The notes: generated by a model from the sequence alone, not told the origin. A stretch of 64,000 bases of DNA from Gambelia wislizenii (GCA_030847615.1 JAUMIR010000002.1:242811809-242875808), one strand, 5' to 3'. Shown: positions 1-25,722, counted from the stretch's first letter. Numbers and translations: made by a program.

Positions 1-1327
1 ACCCCACCATTGTGCTAGCTTTTGAAACTCACTGGCTTCTTCATCAAGCAAAGATGGAAGGGGGGGGGGAATCATGCAGGAGAACAAAAGTTGTGTGGTC
101 CGAGTCACTAACCTGCAGGTCCACATCTCTTGTTTGTGATGTTAAGAAGAGAGTGATCATGCAGGTAGAAAGCATCCTCCCTCCACACTCAAAAAGAGAA
201 GTAAAGAAGCAACAGGGACAAAGGCTGTAAAAGAGGGTCATAAAGTTTGAATTTTCAATTGCAGGCATGAAAAATCTTCCCTTGAGATCTGTTCTGCCCC
301 TGTCCAGTATGAAGCCAAATCCCCTATGTTGCCAGATTTGAGTGATCTTCCCAGGACAATCCCATTTGGTCAGATGTTCATGGAGCATTTCTGGCATGGC
401 CAGTATACCTCTAGTTCACAAGGCTACAAAGACCTACATCTTCCACATTCCCCATAGTCAGGCTTCTCTGAATTCTCCATGTGAAACAAAAAATGCTGGA
501 TTCTGAAAGACTGGATATAAAAGTATACAAATTACATTGTGCAGAACTGAGCAAGATTATGTTAGAAGTGGTTCTCTTTAGCTTACTAAGTATGAAAATG
601 GAAACAATTTGGCAAGAGCTGTCATGTCTGGGGACACTAGCTAGCAAAAAGATATTCTCCAGCAGAGAGGAAGGTTCATTTAACTCATACAGGGACTGTT
701 CCTCTGCAAAATCGATTCACATACTGGCTAGAGATGACAGGCATTACACTCCAATATATCTGAAGGACACCAGGTTGAGGTAGGCATTGTTTGTTTGAAC
801 GCTGCCTACACCATGTGTAAATATTAAGCCAAGCATGAAAAATGCAAAAATAGGAGAAAAGTTTTGGTTTAAAACTACTCATACACTATGTTGGTGTGTT
901 GTGTTTAAAGACAGGCATGCTAGATAAAAGAAAAATATAACACACAAGTCTTGTTCTGAGGCTTGCTGTCCAAATAAGAAAGAACATCAAGGGGGAGGGA
1001 AAATAGATGTATGAGTTTGATCAGGAACACACCAAGGGAGGAGAAGCAAGATTCTTTTCCTTGCTTTCTGACATTTGCAAAGATACCATCCCCTACACAA
1101 AACAGGTGATTCTCTTTTAAAAGGAGGACTGATTCATAAATGTCATGTGTCTGATATGTGCTGTTAACAAATAGAAAAACACACAGGCCATACATCAGAA
1201 GTGGGCAAAGCCCTTTGCCTGTTTCTGCCAGGATCCAGACCATTTTATACTTCACTTTCATAGCGACAGTGGAAATGCCTGACCCAGAAGGGGTAAAAAA
1301 AAAAAAGTCTGGCTATGTGAGGAAATG

Positions 1328-1545
1328 AGACAGCCAGTGTGGTGTAGTGTTATGAGTGGTGTAGTGTTAGACTATGGCTCTGGAGACCAGGGTTCGAGCC
1401 CCCACTCAGTGACCTTGGGAAAGTCACACTCTCTCAGCCTCAGAGGAAGACAAACCCTCTCTGAACAAATCTTGCCAGGAAGACCCTGTGATAGGTTTAC
1501 CTTAGGTTTGCCATAAGTTGGGAATGACTTGAAAGCACACAACAG
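1328..1545 (+). repeat. tRNA-derived SINE
   Basis: Has gccagtgtggtgtag, a B-box-like gggttcgagccccc, and a 3' tail ccataagttgggaatgactt followed by gaaagcacacaac. Related copies lie at 19086, 25492, 44764 and 49797. Confidence 0.75.
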
Positions 1546-2289
1546 GAATGACAGATGACATGGAGGGGGAGTAGATAATGGGTAGGAAATGACCTGTGAT
1601 TATTAGGTCTGAGTAAAAATTTACTCCAATAACAATCAGCACCGATAGCTGAGCACTATGATATCCTCAAGTGAAAGAGGATCTGCTTGAGGCTTAAAAC
1701 TTAACCTCAGTAGACCTATGTGAAGATGGGAGTTTATTTGGGGCACCAAAACTCAGTGTGTAGAGCCACACGGTTTACAAATAGAAAAGGACTGAAGTTC
1801 CGTGACTGGCATCTCCAGTGAGAGGAAGCTGATTGCCCCACTAGGGATAAGCTTTTCATTTGAGATTATGGAGTACGGCTGTTAATCAGAGTTGTCAGCA
1901 CTGGCTTAAGTGGATTGTCAGACAAATTTAGTAGTACGAGACAAGCTTGCTATAGAGTATATGATCTCAAATGGCAAGGTTCTAGTGCTTAGCATATTGG
2001 AGTACCTCACAGAATTCTGTAAGGTGTTCGTCAATTTATAGCTGATAATTTGCACGTATGCCTAGAAAAGTGTGAATAGTTTTCCATTGAAGTGAATATT
2101 TTCAGAGATACTAGGTGAGTCTTCTCTTTTTAACTTCACCCAGATGACTCTCAAAATATTCCTATGTGTGCTTTCTGAAGATGAATAAAAAATGTGTTCA
2201 GTTTGTACTTCAGGGTAAAAAGGAGCTTGGAAGTAACTAGCCGCAAGTAATGTTGTTGGCTGGAATCATTTATCTCAGTCTGCATTACA

Positions 2290-2625
2290 TAACTTTATGT
2301 ATACTTGATGTACACTTAGCTGCATAGCAGAGGTGCTAAGAAACCCCTGTTAGTGAATTACGAAGATGCATAATGGAACACCGGCAAGAGTGTCCTGATG
2401 TCCGTTGGGGTCTACTAATGTGCACTGGCACTCCCTAGCCAGTGTCCCTGAGGCACGTTGGTTCCGTGGTGCATCAGTCCTCTGGCACATTGGTCAGTAT
2501 GCCATCTCCCCTATAGAGTAGCATCATGGTAGCTTCTTGCTGAATATGGACATTACGGAACAGTCCAATTCTACTTCCCACAGACATAAATTGACTTACA
2601 AAGAGATAAGTCGCTCCAGGATTAA
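2290..2625 (+). repeat. COL2A1: Unidentified interspersed repeat, copy 1 (COL2A1 intron)
   Basis: Homologous to 7010-7300 and, in part, to 11500-11615. Shared blocks include acttagctgcatagcag, gttagtgaattac, cactccctag and a terminal acttacaaag...taagtc. No coding sequence. Confidence 0.6.
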
Positions 2626-2727
2626 CTGTAACTAGTTAACTGTAACTAGTCGCATTTCTAAGCAATGAGGGTATATAACAAAGGTACATTTTAAAAGAAT
2701 ATATGAAGTAGGAAATAAGAAAGCATG

Positions 2728-2850
2728 TGTGCCTTCAAGTCATTCCCGACTTGCGACAACTCTAAAGTGAACCTATCATGGGGTTTTCTTGGCAAGATTT
2801 GTTCATGGGGGTTTGCCTTTGCCTTCCTCTGAGGCTGGTGGTGTAATGAG
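2728..2850 (-). repeat. Truncated tRNA-derived SINE
   Basis: The reverse complement of the SINE tail: gtgtgccttcaagtcattcc, then cctatcatggggttttcttg. Confidence 0.65.
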
Positions 2851-3555
2851 TAACAGTTTCTGGATATTTTTAAAAAGTTACTTATAAGGGCATTTTGAGA
2901 GGTGTTTTCACATACGCTTTCAAATTTTATTTGCTTATCAGTCCTAAGCTCCTCTTTCTAGAAGAAAGACATGGAAAATTAGCTAGCCGCACACAGTGTA
3001 ACAACTTACTCTTTTTGATCATTGTAATAAGCAACAGAAACAACTTATTTTTCATACATGGTAATGAGTAATGGAACAAATTACTTTTGATAACTTTCTA
3101 AGCTCTGATGTGAATTTCCACTTCTTGGGTGTAAATATGAACCAGAATGCATCTAGAGCTCAAGCTTATTTTCATGAAGTTTTGTGATGCAGATCATAAA
3201 GAAAGATGTTTGCCAAAAAGAGGGAGGGAATGGGGGGAGTCCAGGCATAGTGTAGAAATGTATATGTTTTGCATGGAAGTGTGCAAAAAGGCCTTGTTCA
3301 GTGGAAAAATAACTTGTAAAATGCATACATTTGAAAAAAACTGTCTACAAAAATATGAACATTTTTTTAAAAAGGTGTGTGAACATAAAAATGAATGTTT
3401 ATATGAATGGATAAAAATTGCTGTCAGATGTGGAAATAGAATGGAACAAGATTAACAGTGGGAAGGTGTGAACCTGGGTGAAAATGGAATTTGGCAGCTT
3501 TGTTTTGAAAAGAAGGGCCTCTTCTCACCTGAGCTGAATTGTTTTTGTTCCCCAG

Positions 3556-16442
<12,887 letters not shown>

Positions 16443-16980
16443 AAAAATAAAATAATAATTAAAAAATATTTTTTAAAAAAACAGTCCAGTACCATATGAA
16501 ACCAACCCAAGGACCCAAGTACTTCCCAATCACTTGTAGGACTTTCTGCACTGAACAGTTGAAACAAATCCTGCCCCCTTCCCAAAATTTCAAGCCTGTC
16601 CTTACGCTTACATTTTGGTCTCTCTGTCAATATCTGAGGCCGCCATCACTCGGGCAGACTGCAAAGCAAGCAGAGGAAACTTTAAAAAAAGGAACAACAA
16701 ATAATGGTATTATTTATTTATTGTCTTCCTGTAAGACCTTTCTTGGGTCAGATGGAGGTGGGAAGCTAACTAGAATGCATGAAGGGTCCCTTCCTTCCCT
16801 GCCCCGCAAGATGTTGGATGTCCCAAAATACAAGGTTGTAGCCAATTCTTCCCCCCAGTCCCACCCCGGGTGTGTATCACAAGCAAGATTACTGTGTATA
16901 ATACTAAAGATGGTGCTATTATTGTAAAACAAGTCTGTATTTTTTAACATCAGTTGATATAAAAACCTTCGTTGGAAAGT
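16443..16980 (+). other. COL2A1: COL2A1 3' UTR with AU-rich element
   Basis: Non-coding continuation of the last exon. An AU-rich block (tattatttatttattgtc, about 16710) is followed by cttcctgtaagacct. The UTR ends with a block (gtattttttaacatcagttg then ttggaaagt) that I recognise from mammalian COL2A1 3' UTRs, so strong conservation is likely. The AATAAA at 16449 lies only 7 bp after the stop and is an unlikely poly(A) signal. Confidence 0.8.
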
Positions 16981-16990
16981 ACAAGTTGAT
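16958..16990 (+). terminator. COL2A1: Probable COL2A1 poly(A) site (variant signal)
   Basis: TATAAA at 16958-16963 stands where mammalian COL2A1 has ATTAAA (from memory). It is followed by ttggaaagt and a GT/T-rich downstream region (17000-17030). Canonical AATAAA hexamers at 17464 and 17875 could serve longer transcripts. Confidence 0.5.
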
Positions 16991-18635
16991 CTGATCTTTG
17001 TTGTTTGTTATTATTTTGCTTCTGTCCACCATACTGAATTCTACCGAGCCCTGTCCCATCTTCTTTCTCTTCTGTTCTCACCCCCACCCCCTCCCATAAA
17101 TGAAGTCATAGGGCAAACTTTCAAACTTCCCTGGTTTTAAAGCTACCTCACACTAAAAAACAAAACAAAAAAACAAACCAAAAAGACAAAAATTATTCCT
17201 ATGTGCAATTTATACTGCCCAACTTACCGAATTGCTGAGACACAGGTTGGGGGGAATACTGCCCTCCCTCTCTCGCAGTCACAGTGGTGCTAAGACATTT
17301 TCCTGTTCTCGGCTCCCTTGCCTGAGTTAGATTACGTTGACAGCCAAAGTGTCTTCATAAGTATCTCTAATGTTTCTTTAACTGCTGTTACATTTTTTTA
17401 GACTAAATTTGGCTCACTGTGAGCATAAGTAAGCTTTTGAGTTACACAGAGTTCTGCTCATCTAATAAAAGGAAGCACATAAATTGTTTTATAACTCTGA
17501 GACCAACAGAGCAAATTTGGTGTGAATTAAATAGACACACACCTGACGTAATTTTTGTTCTTTCTCTCCCCACCCGCCATTTCATTTCTATTCCTTTACT
17601 TTTGAAAGTAGTTAACCCAGAGGAAAGGCAGGAAGGTAGAGCTTTTGAAGTGCAGGGTGAAAAGAAGAGAAGATTGTTGTTATCTAAAAAAACAGAAGAA
17701 CCTCTTATTTTTAATATGTAAAATAACATTTGTAAATCTAGTCAAGCCCATGACCTCATGCTCCCCTTTTTTCAATACTTTGTCCCAAACATTCCCAATA
17801 TCAGCCATTTCCTTTCTGCTTCCCCTAAACCCTTCACCCTTGCACTCAAGGTAGAATGCTTTTTACCTATTCCAAATAAAAACATCTTTGTTGAATTTGT
17901 TTTGTGTGTATTAATTTCGTACCCTTGTTGAATGACGTTTATCTTCCCTCGGATAATATTTTAAAGAAAAACTGGAAGCACCAGAATTCTTTTTAAAAAA
18001 GGAAGAAAACTAGTTCATATTTTATGATTCTGAAATGAAAAAAAATTCTTCTCCCAAACAGGTGAAAACACCTTAACATTGGAAGCAGTCTTCTTTTACT
18101 ATATCAACAATGGCACCTCCCCCACAATTAATTAGATATTTTCTTACCACATAAAAGGCTCCCCCCCCCAAAAAAAAACCCAGAGTACAATCCAGCCTGG
18201 ATGAAACATTTTAAAGTTTTGTTGATTTCAATGAGAGGGATAAGCATATGCTTCTTGAAATAACTGTTCTGTAAAAATGCTCCAATCTGAGCGATTTGTG
18301 CCCTGAATTAAGACTGCCGTTCTCAGTAGTCTTACTTACTGCAGTCTTATGTACACTTAACTGGAAGTTAAGTCTCATTTAACAGTGTGATTTACTTTTG
18401 AATGCATATGTAAGATTTCTATAGTGCAGAATCTATAAATAAATTTCAAGAGTTAATAGTTAATGGGTTTTTCCCTAGCCATGTATAATCATATTACGAT
18501 AGGTATTTGTAACCTGAAAGAAAACACTAACTTTCAAAAAAACTTTCCTCCTTGGCCAACTAGAGGTATCTGACAATCTTTGTCACAAGCAATCCAGTGG
18601 CTATCTAGGCCTGTGTGCGCGCGCATGTGCGCACA
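16991..18635. other. Intergenic, A/T-rich, after COL2A1
   Basis: No coding sequence. It contains A-rich tracts near 17160 and AATAAA at 17464 and 17875. A long alternative COL2A1 3' UTR to about 17900 cannot be excluded. Confidence 0.5.
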
Positions 18636-18842
18636 TGCACCTTCAAGTTGCCTGTTGACTTATGGTGAGCCCATGAATGTAATAGGCTTTTCTTAGGGAG
18701 GGAATACTCAGAAGTAGCTTTTTAATTCCTTCCTCTGAAATATACACTACAGCACCTGAGATTCATTGGCAGCCTCCCATCAAAGTACTAACCAGAGTTG
18801 ACCCTGCTTAGCTTCTAAGATCTGGTGTACTTAGGCCCCTTT
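18636..18842 (-). repeat. 5S rRNA-derived SINE
   Basis: Reverse complement of a 5S-like body (cctcccatcaaagtactaac, tgaccctgcttagcttctaa) with its tail at the left (gccatgaa-type, ttgacttatggtgagccca). It is preceded by a GT/GC-alternating run at 18613-18640. Confidence 0.8.
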
Positions 18843-19085
18843 CTAGTACACATTGATTCTTTTGCCAAAGGCCAAAAAAACCCCACAGTTTATAATGTCA
18901 ACATGTGAATCACTAAGCTGTTTAATGTACTGTTTAATGTTAAAACGTAAACCAGTAAAGACATAGGCCTATGGCTAATATGAAAGGAGGGCATTGTTTT
19001 CCTATATCCTATGTCCTATACTTTATCCTAAATGGATCATTCTGTTAGATGAGGATACTACTTTAGCTGGCAATACTTAGCAATA

Positions 19086-19326
19086 AGAGAGCCAGTGTGA
19101 TGTACTGGTTTGAGTGTTGGACTATGACTATGGGGAGCAGGGTTCAAATCCCCACTAGGGCATGGAAATTCACTGGGTGACCTTGAGCAAGTCCCACACA
19201 CTCAGCCTCATAGGAAAGCGATGGCAAACCCCTTCTGAAGAAATCTAGCCAAGAAATCCCTGTGACAGGTTCACCTTAGGCTCACCATAAATCAGAAACA
19301 ACTTGAAGACACACAACAACACAACT
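19086..19326 (+). repeat. tRNA-derived SINE, near full length
   Basis: agccagtgtgatgtactgg, B box gggttcaaatcccc, then the tail ccataaatcagaaacaactt followed by gaagacacacaacaac. Confidence 0.8.
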
Positions 19327-19481
19327 AAACAATAGCACACTGTGTTGGTGTAAAGTTTTGGAAATAGGACCTCAAGTTCTAAGCTGCACAGTATGTTCTC
19401 TCACAATCTGACTAGGATAACAGAAGTTCAGGATCTTAACATTTTCAAAACATTTTCCTTCAGAGAATAGTACTGAGACTA

Positions 19482-19699
19482 CAGTCAGGCTCCCATATCC
19501 ATGGATTCAACCACCCACGGCTTGAAAATATTCCAGGGACAAAAAATTCCAAAAGGCAAAGCTTGATTTTGCCATTTTATATAAGGGACACCATTTTACT
19601 ACACCATTGTATATAATGGAACTTGAGCATCCACCCATTTTGGTATCCAAGGAGGGGGGGTCCTGGAACCAAACTCCAGCGGATAACAAGGTCTCACTG
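19482..19699. mobile_element. Tigger-like (TcMar) non-autonomous element
   Basis: TA-flanked (19480-19481, 19700-19701) with imperfect inverted ends cagtcaggctcccatatcc and ggataacaaggtctcactg. Related to 52828-53056: they share cggcttgaaaatatt and gcattttnctacnccatt-type blocks. Confidence 0.75.
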
Positions 19700-21115
19700 T
19701 ATAATTGTAGTAGAAGGAATGGGTTGGATCCAGAATTTGTCTTTTATGAGCAGAAGGGTTCTAATTATGAAATAAAACACTGTCTGGTTTTCAGGGGTCC
19801 CTTTCCCTGTTGTATCAGAGTTCACCCCTTTTCAACAATGCCCATTCTTAAGGGGCTTGAGGGGAAGTGGGCACAGGGAAGGCCATTTCAGTCAGCCAGG
19901 TTGCATGGATCTAAATCTGGATCCAACTTAATGTCATTGTGATTCAGTTTACTTGTAAATTGAACAACATAAAAAATCCAAACACTGCAGGTCTCAAACT
20001 TTTTTTTTTATGAACGATTTATCAAGTCAATTTTAAAAAAAACTATTTACAATAAATAATGTTAACATTCAGTTCCAGCGAAAAACAATGAAACAGCAGG
20101 GACATAAATCTTTTGCTGATTTTGCTCTTACATACAAGAATAAAGAACTTCAAATTTTACTTCCCACTGGATGAGATTATGAGAGCTTCTACATATTTAT
20201 GATTCCACCCCCCCCCCCCACATTTCAGGTATTTTGGGTAAAAACTCTTCAAAAAATTTTTTTGCACAAAACATTTTGTTCAGAAAACATTGCATTTTGT
20301 ATAGAAAATTCTTTTCTTCCAAAGTCACTTTTCTACACAAAAACATTGGGTTTTGAACAAAGAAGAATGGCAAAGATCCTGCATTTTCATCCTAACTATC
20401 CTAACTTTAGAGCCTGGTAGTGCCCCAAAGTATTTCTGAGGTTCTGGAGATTAGAGCACTGGGAAATAGTATACACCGTGCTCTCCTAGTTACAGGGTGC
20501 CTTGAGAAGGTAACCGCTGGGGAGACCCCCTTGAGGTTCATAACTGCTTGTCTGAAGGCATCCTGCAACCGAGAGCACTCTGCAGCTCATTTCCCAATGC
20601 CCCAGTTTACAGTGCCTCGGAAATGCTTCAGTCGGGGCACTGCCAGGCTGGAGTCATAACTGCTGAACAGTATGCCAGCCAATGATTAAAAAAAAACTGC
20701 AAAAAAATAAATCCCAAGATGCTAAAAAAAAAATTGTGATGGTTAACCAACTTGGTTGGGGTGTCTTGATGTGTTCTGACACTCATTCTGTCGAGAATGT
20801 GTGTGGGTGTGAATGTTCTAATGACTATTTCACAAGGTTATAAAGGACACATATTGGTGATCATCAACTTGCTTATCACCATTTGGTAATTAATAAAACC
20901 AACAAAGTTGTAAAATTATAATTATACTTACCATCAGCTGTAAGAAAACATGAAACTTCACTTCCTCCTGCTCTTGATTCATGCATGTGACACCAGCATA
21001 GGTGCCATTTTCCATTCACTTCAATGGAAGTAACCATCCTAGTGGAACTCTCTCTCCACTGAAGTAAACAGCATAAGATACCATGAATACCACCACCACT
21101 ATTAACTATAACACC
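19700..21115. other. Intergenic, no gene seen
   Basis: No convincing coding exon or repeat boundary. A poly(C) run lies at about 20208-20220. Confidence 0.45.
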
Positions 21116-21301
21116 AGTAAGAGCTGTTCGGCAGTGGAATGCACTGCATCGGAGTGAGGTGGAGTCTCCTTCTTTGGAGATTTTTAAACAGAGGCTGGAT
21201 GGCCATCTGTCAGGAATGATCTGATTGTGTATTCCTGCATGGCAGGAGGTTGAACTAGATGGCCCTTGTGGTCTCTTCCAACTCTATGATGCTATGATTC
21301 T
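21116..21301 (+). mobile_element. CR1 LINE 3' end
   Basis: Short CR1 end from taagagctgttcggcag to the ctatgatgctatgattct terminus. A second, longer CR1 in the same orientation follows immediately. Confidence 0.85.
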
Positions 21302-21962
21302 AGGAGTCTTAGTGGGCCACAATCTGAATATGAGTCAGCAGTGTGATGCAGCAGCTAAAAAAGCCAATGCGATTCTAGGCTGCATTAATAGAAATACCTG
21401 TATAGTATCTAGATCAAGGGAAGTAATAGTGCCACTCTATTCCGCTTTGGTCAAACCTCTCCTGGAATACTATATCCAGTTCTGGGCACCACAATTCAGG
21501 AAGGATATTGAGAAGCTGGAATGTGTCCAGAGGAGGGCAACCAGGATGGTGGGAGGTCTGGAAGCCATATGAGGAGAGACTTAGGGAGCTGGGCATGTTT
21601 AGGGTGGAGAAGAGAAGGTTGAGAGGGGACATGGTAGCCATGTTTAAATATTTGAAGGGATGTAATACTGATGGAGCAGGCTTGTTTTTTTCTGCTCCAG
21701 AGACTAGGACATGGAGCAATGGGTTCAAACGACAGGAAAAGAGATTCCACCTAAACATTAGGAAGAACTTCCTGACAGTAAGAGCTGTTCAGAAGTGGAT
21801 TGCACTGCCTGGGAGTGTGGTGGAGTCTCTTTCTTTGGAAGTTTTAAACAGATGCTGGATGACCATCTGTCAGGGATGCTTTCATTGTGTATTCCTGCAT
21901 GGCAGGGGGTTGGGCTGGATGGCCCTTAAGGTCTCTTCCAACTCTATGATTCTGTGATTCTA
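21302..21962 (+). mobile_element. CR1 LINE 3' fragment with ORF2 C-terminal remnant
   Basis: Encodes the tail end of the CR1 reverse-transcriptase protein ([19 protein letters not shown], then [14 protein letters not shown]). The frame is broken near the middle. It ends ctatgattctgtgattct. 5'-truncated and not functional. Confidence 0.9.
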
Positions 21963-22131
21963 TTCTAAGCAAATCCTATCAACCATCCATTGCCAGCCAG
22001 AAACAGAAAGCTGTTAATGGAGATATGTGATTACTTAGTTTAACAGAAATCTATTATACCAAGTAATCATTCACATCTTCCACATCTCACCATTAACTCT
22101 GTCCAGGGTAACTGAGGAACTTCCCCACTTC

Positions 22132-22725
22132 GGCCCCGTCTACACGACATAAAAAAATCCATTTGGGGAATAAAAAATTCAAAAAGTTTGAATGCATACG
22201 ATCTGCCTACATAGTTTTTACCCCCTTAAACTCTGTATGACCCCCCCCCTTGCCCAGCGATCCAAGTGGCGGTTTTAAATCTCCCGCCGCTTTTTTTTTT
22301 AATTTACAATGGTGCCGGCCATTTAAACAGCTGTGGTTACATATTTATATTTAGAAATAAAAACAAAAAAAAAAGTATCACAGATTTACTGGACTCTCAA
22401 CAAGCTGGGAATCCAACATGGCGGCTGCAGCTCCTTTCCCTCTTTCCTAGTCCCGCCCCCTTTACCCAGCCAGCCAATCAGACTGCACTCCTGTTTGTAC
22501 CTGTGCGAACAGGAGTGTACAAGTGATCAATCATTCGGAAGCCACACGGATTAATTCCTGAGATCCGGAATTTTTTTCCAAACATCAGAATGCTAGACTT
22601 TACGGGGGAATCCATGTTCCCCCCCCCTTCCAAATGAAATGGTTACATCTGAAAGTTCATCTGTACAGATCATCGATTTTTCGAACGCCGTACGGATTTT
22701 TTTAATCATGTAGACAGGACCTGCA
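22132..22725. mobile_element. Harbinger-like MITE, family B
   Basis: Inverted ends ggccccgtctacacgacata and the reverse complement of tcatgtagacaggacc. A GC-rich core holds cgccccct and ccaatcag. Same family as 27788-28400, in the opposite orientation by internal sequence. Confidence 0.65.
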
Positions 22726-23307
22726 TCCAGTGCACTAGAACTGTGCATCCCTCTTGATGCTGAATTGCAATTCTAGCAGCTGTAGTGAACATTGTGAGGA
22801 ATGCTGGGAGTTGCAGTTCAGCAGCATTGGAAGGCCACACAATTCCCAACTCAAAAACAGATGGCTGAGAGGGCATTTTCAATCTCACGATACTGTCACA
22901 AACTAACCTCAGAGGCTTAAATCCAGTTCCAAGTCCCAAACAGAAGAGGCCTGAATAGCTGGGGCACTGTAATCCCCTATGTCTGAAGGGCCCCAGGTTG
23001 GAGAAGGCTGGCCTAGACTTTCTTCCACATACCACACAGCAAGGACACCTGACTCCACTGTCTTATTTGCCAAACTCCACTGTTTTATGGATTCTTTTAC
23101 TTTTTGTTTACTTGTTTGCTTTTACTTGTTTACTTTTACTTCTTGACTAACACAAAGGCAATTTTGGGAGCCATTTTAAGCAACCTCATCTTGCTTGGTA
23201 TATTGCTGAAAATTTAGTTCTCTTTCCATTCTGCCTGACAAATAACTATGTTCGACTCAAAAGGCTGTTTTACGTCTTTCTTACTAACACAGACTGGTTC
23301 AGTTCAG

Positions 23308-23459
23308 ATTATTGCAATAATATGCAATAGCCAGGAGGGGGCATCCAGAAGCATCAAACAGCCGCCCCCATCAAGCTAAGCTAGCAAGGATGAATGGTGC
23401 TTTCTGCTCTCACATATTGCCTGGTTTTTCCTTGTTCCACTGTCTCTAAACTTCAGGTG
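23308..23459. repeat. Direct repeat copy 1 (about 151 bp)
   Basis: Runs from agattattgcaataatatg to ctctaaacttcagg; nearly identical to 24331-24481. Confidence 0.9.
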
Positions 23460-24330
23460 GGCAAGGCATGATATATGGGCAACAAGTAACCCTGCATCCA
23501 TTTTCTGTGCCCCACTGATTTCACCCCCTGTAGAATTACCAGCCATGTTTAAGAAAACTACACCAACCATTGTCCTGGTTTTTACCTTCCTATCACTTCA
23601 GGAACAGGGCTCTGTGATACAGAACACCCTAGCTTCCCCATGTACTATAGAGAGCTGCCACAGCTGTCACCACACTCAAACCCATTAACTTTCACAGGAA
23701 AGCTTGTTTCATAAGGACAACATTCCAATTATATAGCAGCATCTGAATTCCCATGGATGGGGACTCACGTGGAGATCTTCAACTTTGTCAGAGTCCTAAT
23801 TTAAGTCCCCAAAAGAGATCCAACTTGTTCCCCCTCTTTTTCTCCTCTTGTCCACTCTTCCCCCTTAAGCGAACAAAATTCCAAATCAGAGGGTTAGATG
23901 ACAGTCTCTAATTTTGGGTTAAGATATAGCTGTAGGTTGTGATGGTGCTGAGCTTCATTCCTGCTTTTGCATATGTGCTATTTTTGCCTATGATATTGAC
24001 TTTCATTATGAATTATGAATTTCCACTGGAAATTCTTTCCTGACTCAGCATCTAATCTGAGCTGCTACACAGCACAAACATACACCCATAAAAATTCACT
24101 TATGAAAACTGGAACATATGTGGCCCAACAACATCAGACTGTGGTCAAGTTGGCAAAAGGTATTAATGAGGATGAACACACAAGCTAGGAGAGGCTGCAG
24201 CAGTTTGATTTGGCCTCAGCCTACTGAGGAAGATTATGCAAACTACTTTTGCACTTTGAACTCAGTTTGCAGCAATTGAAGTAAGCTGAGGACAAAGTGA
24301 GAAGAAGAGAGAGAAACTGGGACATTTTAG

Positions 24331-24481
24331 ATTATTGCAATAATATGCAATAGCCAGGAGGGGGCATCCAGAAGCATCAAACAGCCGCTCCCATCAAGCT
24401 AAGCTAGCAAGGATGAATGGTGCTTTCTGCTCTCACATATTGCCTGATTTTTCCTTGTTCCACTGTCTCTAAACTTCAGGG
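24331..24481. repeat. Direct repeat copy 2 (about 151 bp)
   Basis: Differs from 23308-23459 at only a few positions (for example gccgctccc for gccgccccc, and gcctgattt for gcctggttt). The flanks are unrelated. Confidence 0.9.
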
Positions 24482-25009
24482 ACAGCAACTGAAAAGTGGG
24501 ATGACAGAGGAGTAATGGAGATTGTCCCTGCCAAATCAGGACAGTCGGAGGGTATGTGTTGTGCCTTGATCTTGTTTTCAGTGCATCCTTTACCACTGCA
24601 ATGACAGGATAAGAGGCCTAGAAAATGCCGTTTTCCCAGGAAATGGTATATAGACAGTAGGAATCTTGGATGCTATACATCTCAGGGCAACTTGCCCCCA
24701 GGACTTGGCATTACTGTAACCCTCAAACATATAGTTTCTAAGGAAACCACCATCCATATAAAAAGCTCAAATGCCTTTGTCACTGAGAGGCATTTAGGCA
24801 TCGCTGTGTTCCCAGTTATGTTATTGGCAATGGAATGGGGGGCTGGATTTCAAAACAACAACGTGTCTTGGTTTGCTGATGCCAATTCTGAATTGAGGTG
24901 GGTGACATTCACCCACTATTACTTGTGTATTCCAACCCAGCAACTAAAAATCAGCAGTCTAAAGCAACCATAAGCAACTTATTGCCCTCCAGATGAGGTT
25001 AGACAAATC

Positions 25010-25137
25010 TCTCTCTCTCTCTCTTCTCTCTCTGGCTTTTCTTCGCAAACGAAGATTCAGGAAGGACTCATCCCGCGCTTTCTGCAAGCGCGCTGATGAC
25101 TAAAAAGGCCAATCCGAGATAAACAAGTCCGGTTATG
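25010..25137 (-). mobile_element. 3' tip of a LINE (same family as 45195-46300)
   Basis: ggcttttcttcgcaaacgaa to gataaacaagtccggtt is almost the same as 45213-45308. It is preceded by a (CT)n run, the reverse of the 3' tail. Confidence 0.75.
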
Positions 25138-25491
25138 TTATTAAATAACAAAAAACTATGCAACTTTTACCAGCCTTAGCCAGCACACCCAATGGTGAGG
25201 GCTGACTGGAGATGCAGCCCAGCAACAAACAGAGGGCTTCTGGCCCCTGGCCTAAAGGCTCCACTCTGCGAATTGTATAGGCATCTAGTCCTTGCAGAAG
25301 GTACAACGAAATGCCTTTTCTCCCATTCACCCAACCTGCCTGAGAAACCGATGCCCTCCAAATGCAAGCCAATGAGCACCAATTATTTGAAAGGCAGATG
25401 GTCTAGCAAGAGGCAGCCACTGAACTACAGCAGTGATTGTAGGGAAGGAGGGCCAAGAACCCTGATCCACAAGGCAGTTTATCCTGTAATT

Positions 25492-25722
25492 ATTGTTGTT
25501 GTTGTGTGCCTTCGAGTCATTCCCTACTGATGGCAGCCCTAAGGCAAACCTATCATGGGATTTTTCTGGACAAGATTTGTTCAGAGGGGTGTCTGAAGCT
25601 GAGAGAGTGTGACTTGTCCAAGGTCACCCAGTGGGTTTCCATGGCTGAGGGGGGATTCGAACCCTGGTCTCTAGACTCATAGTCAAATGCTCAAACCATT
25701 CCCCCATGCTGGTTCCATCCTG
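25492..25722 (-). repeat. tRNA-derived SINE
   Basis: Reverse complement with tail gttgttgttgtgtgccttcg, B box ggggattcgaaccctgg and end ccatgctggttcc. Confidence 0.8.

Larger units (their letters stand above)
1..3555 (+). other. COL2A1: COL2A1 intron (3' part) with no exon visible
   Basis: No Gly-X-Y coding stretch with splice sites is seen before 3556, so this is probably part of one long intron. It contains a tRNA-derived SINE (1328-1545), a truncated inverted copy (2728-2850) and one copy of an unidentified interspersed repeat (2290-2625). The intron ends in the acceptor tttttgttccccag. Confidence 0.75.

Noticed and set aside
16449..16454. AATAAA right after the COL2A1 stop as the poly(A) signal
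   Set aside because: It would leave almost no 3' UTR, while conserved-looking UTR blocks continue for another 500 bp.
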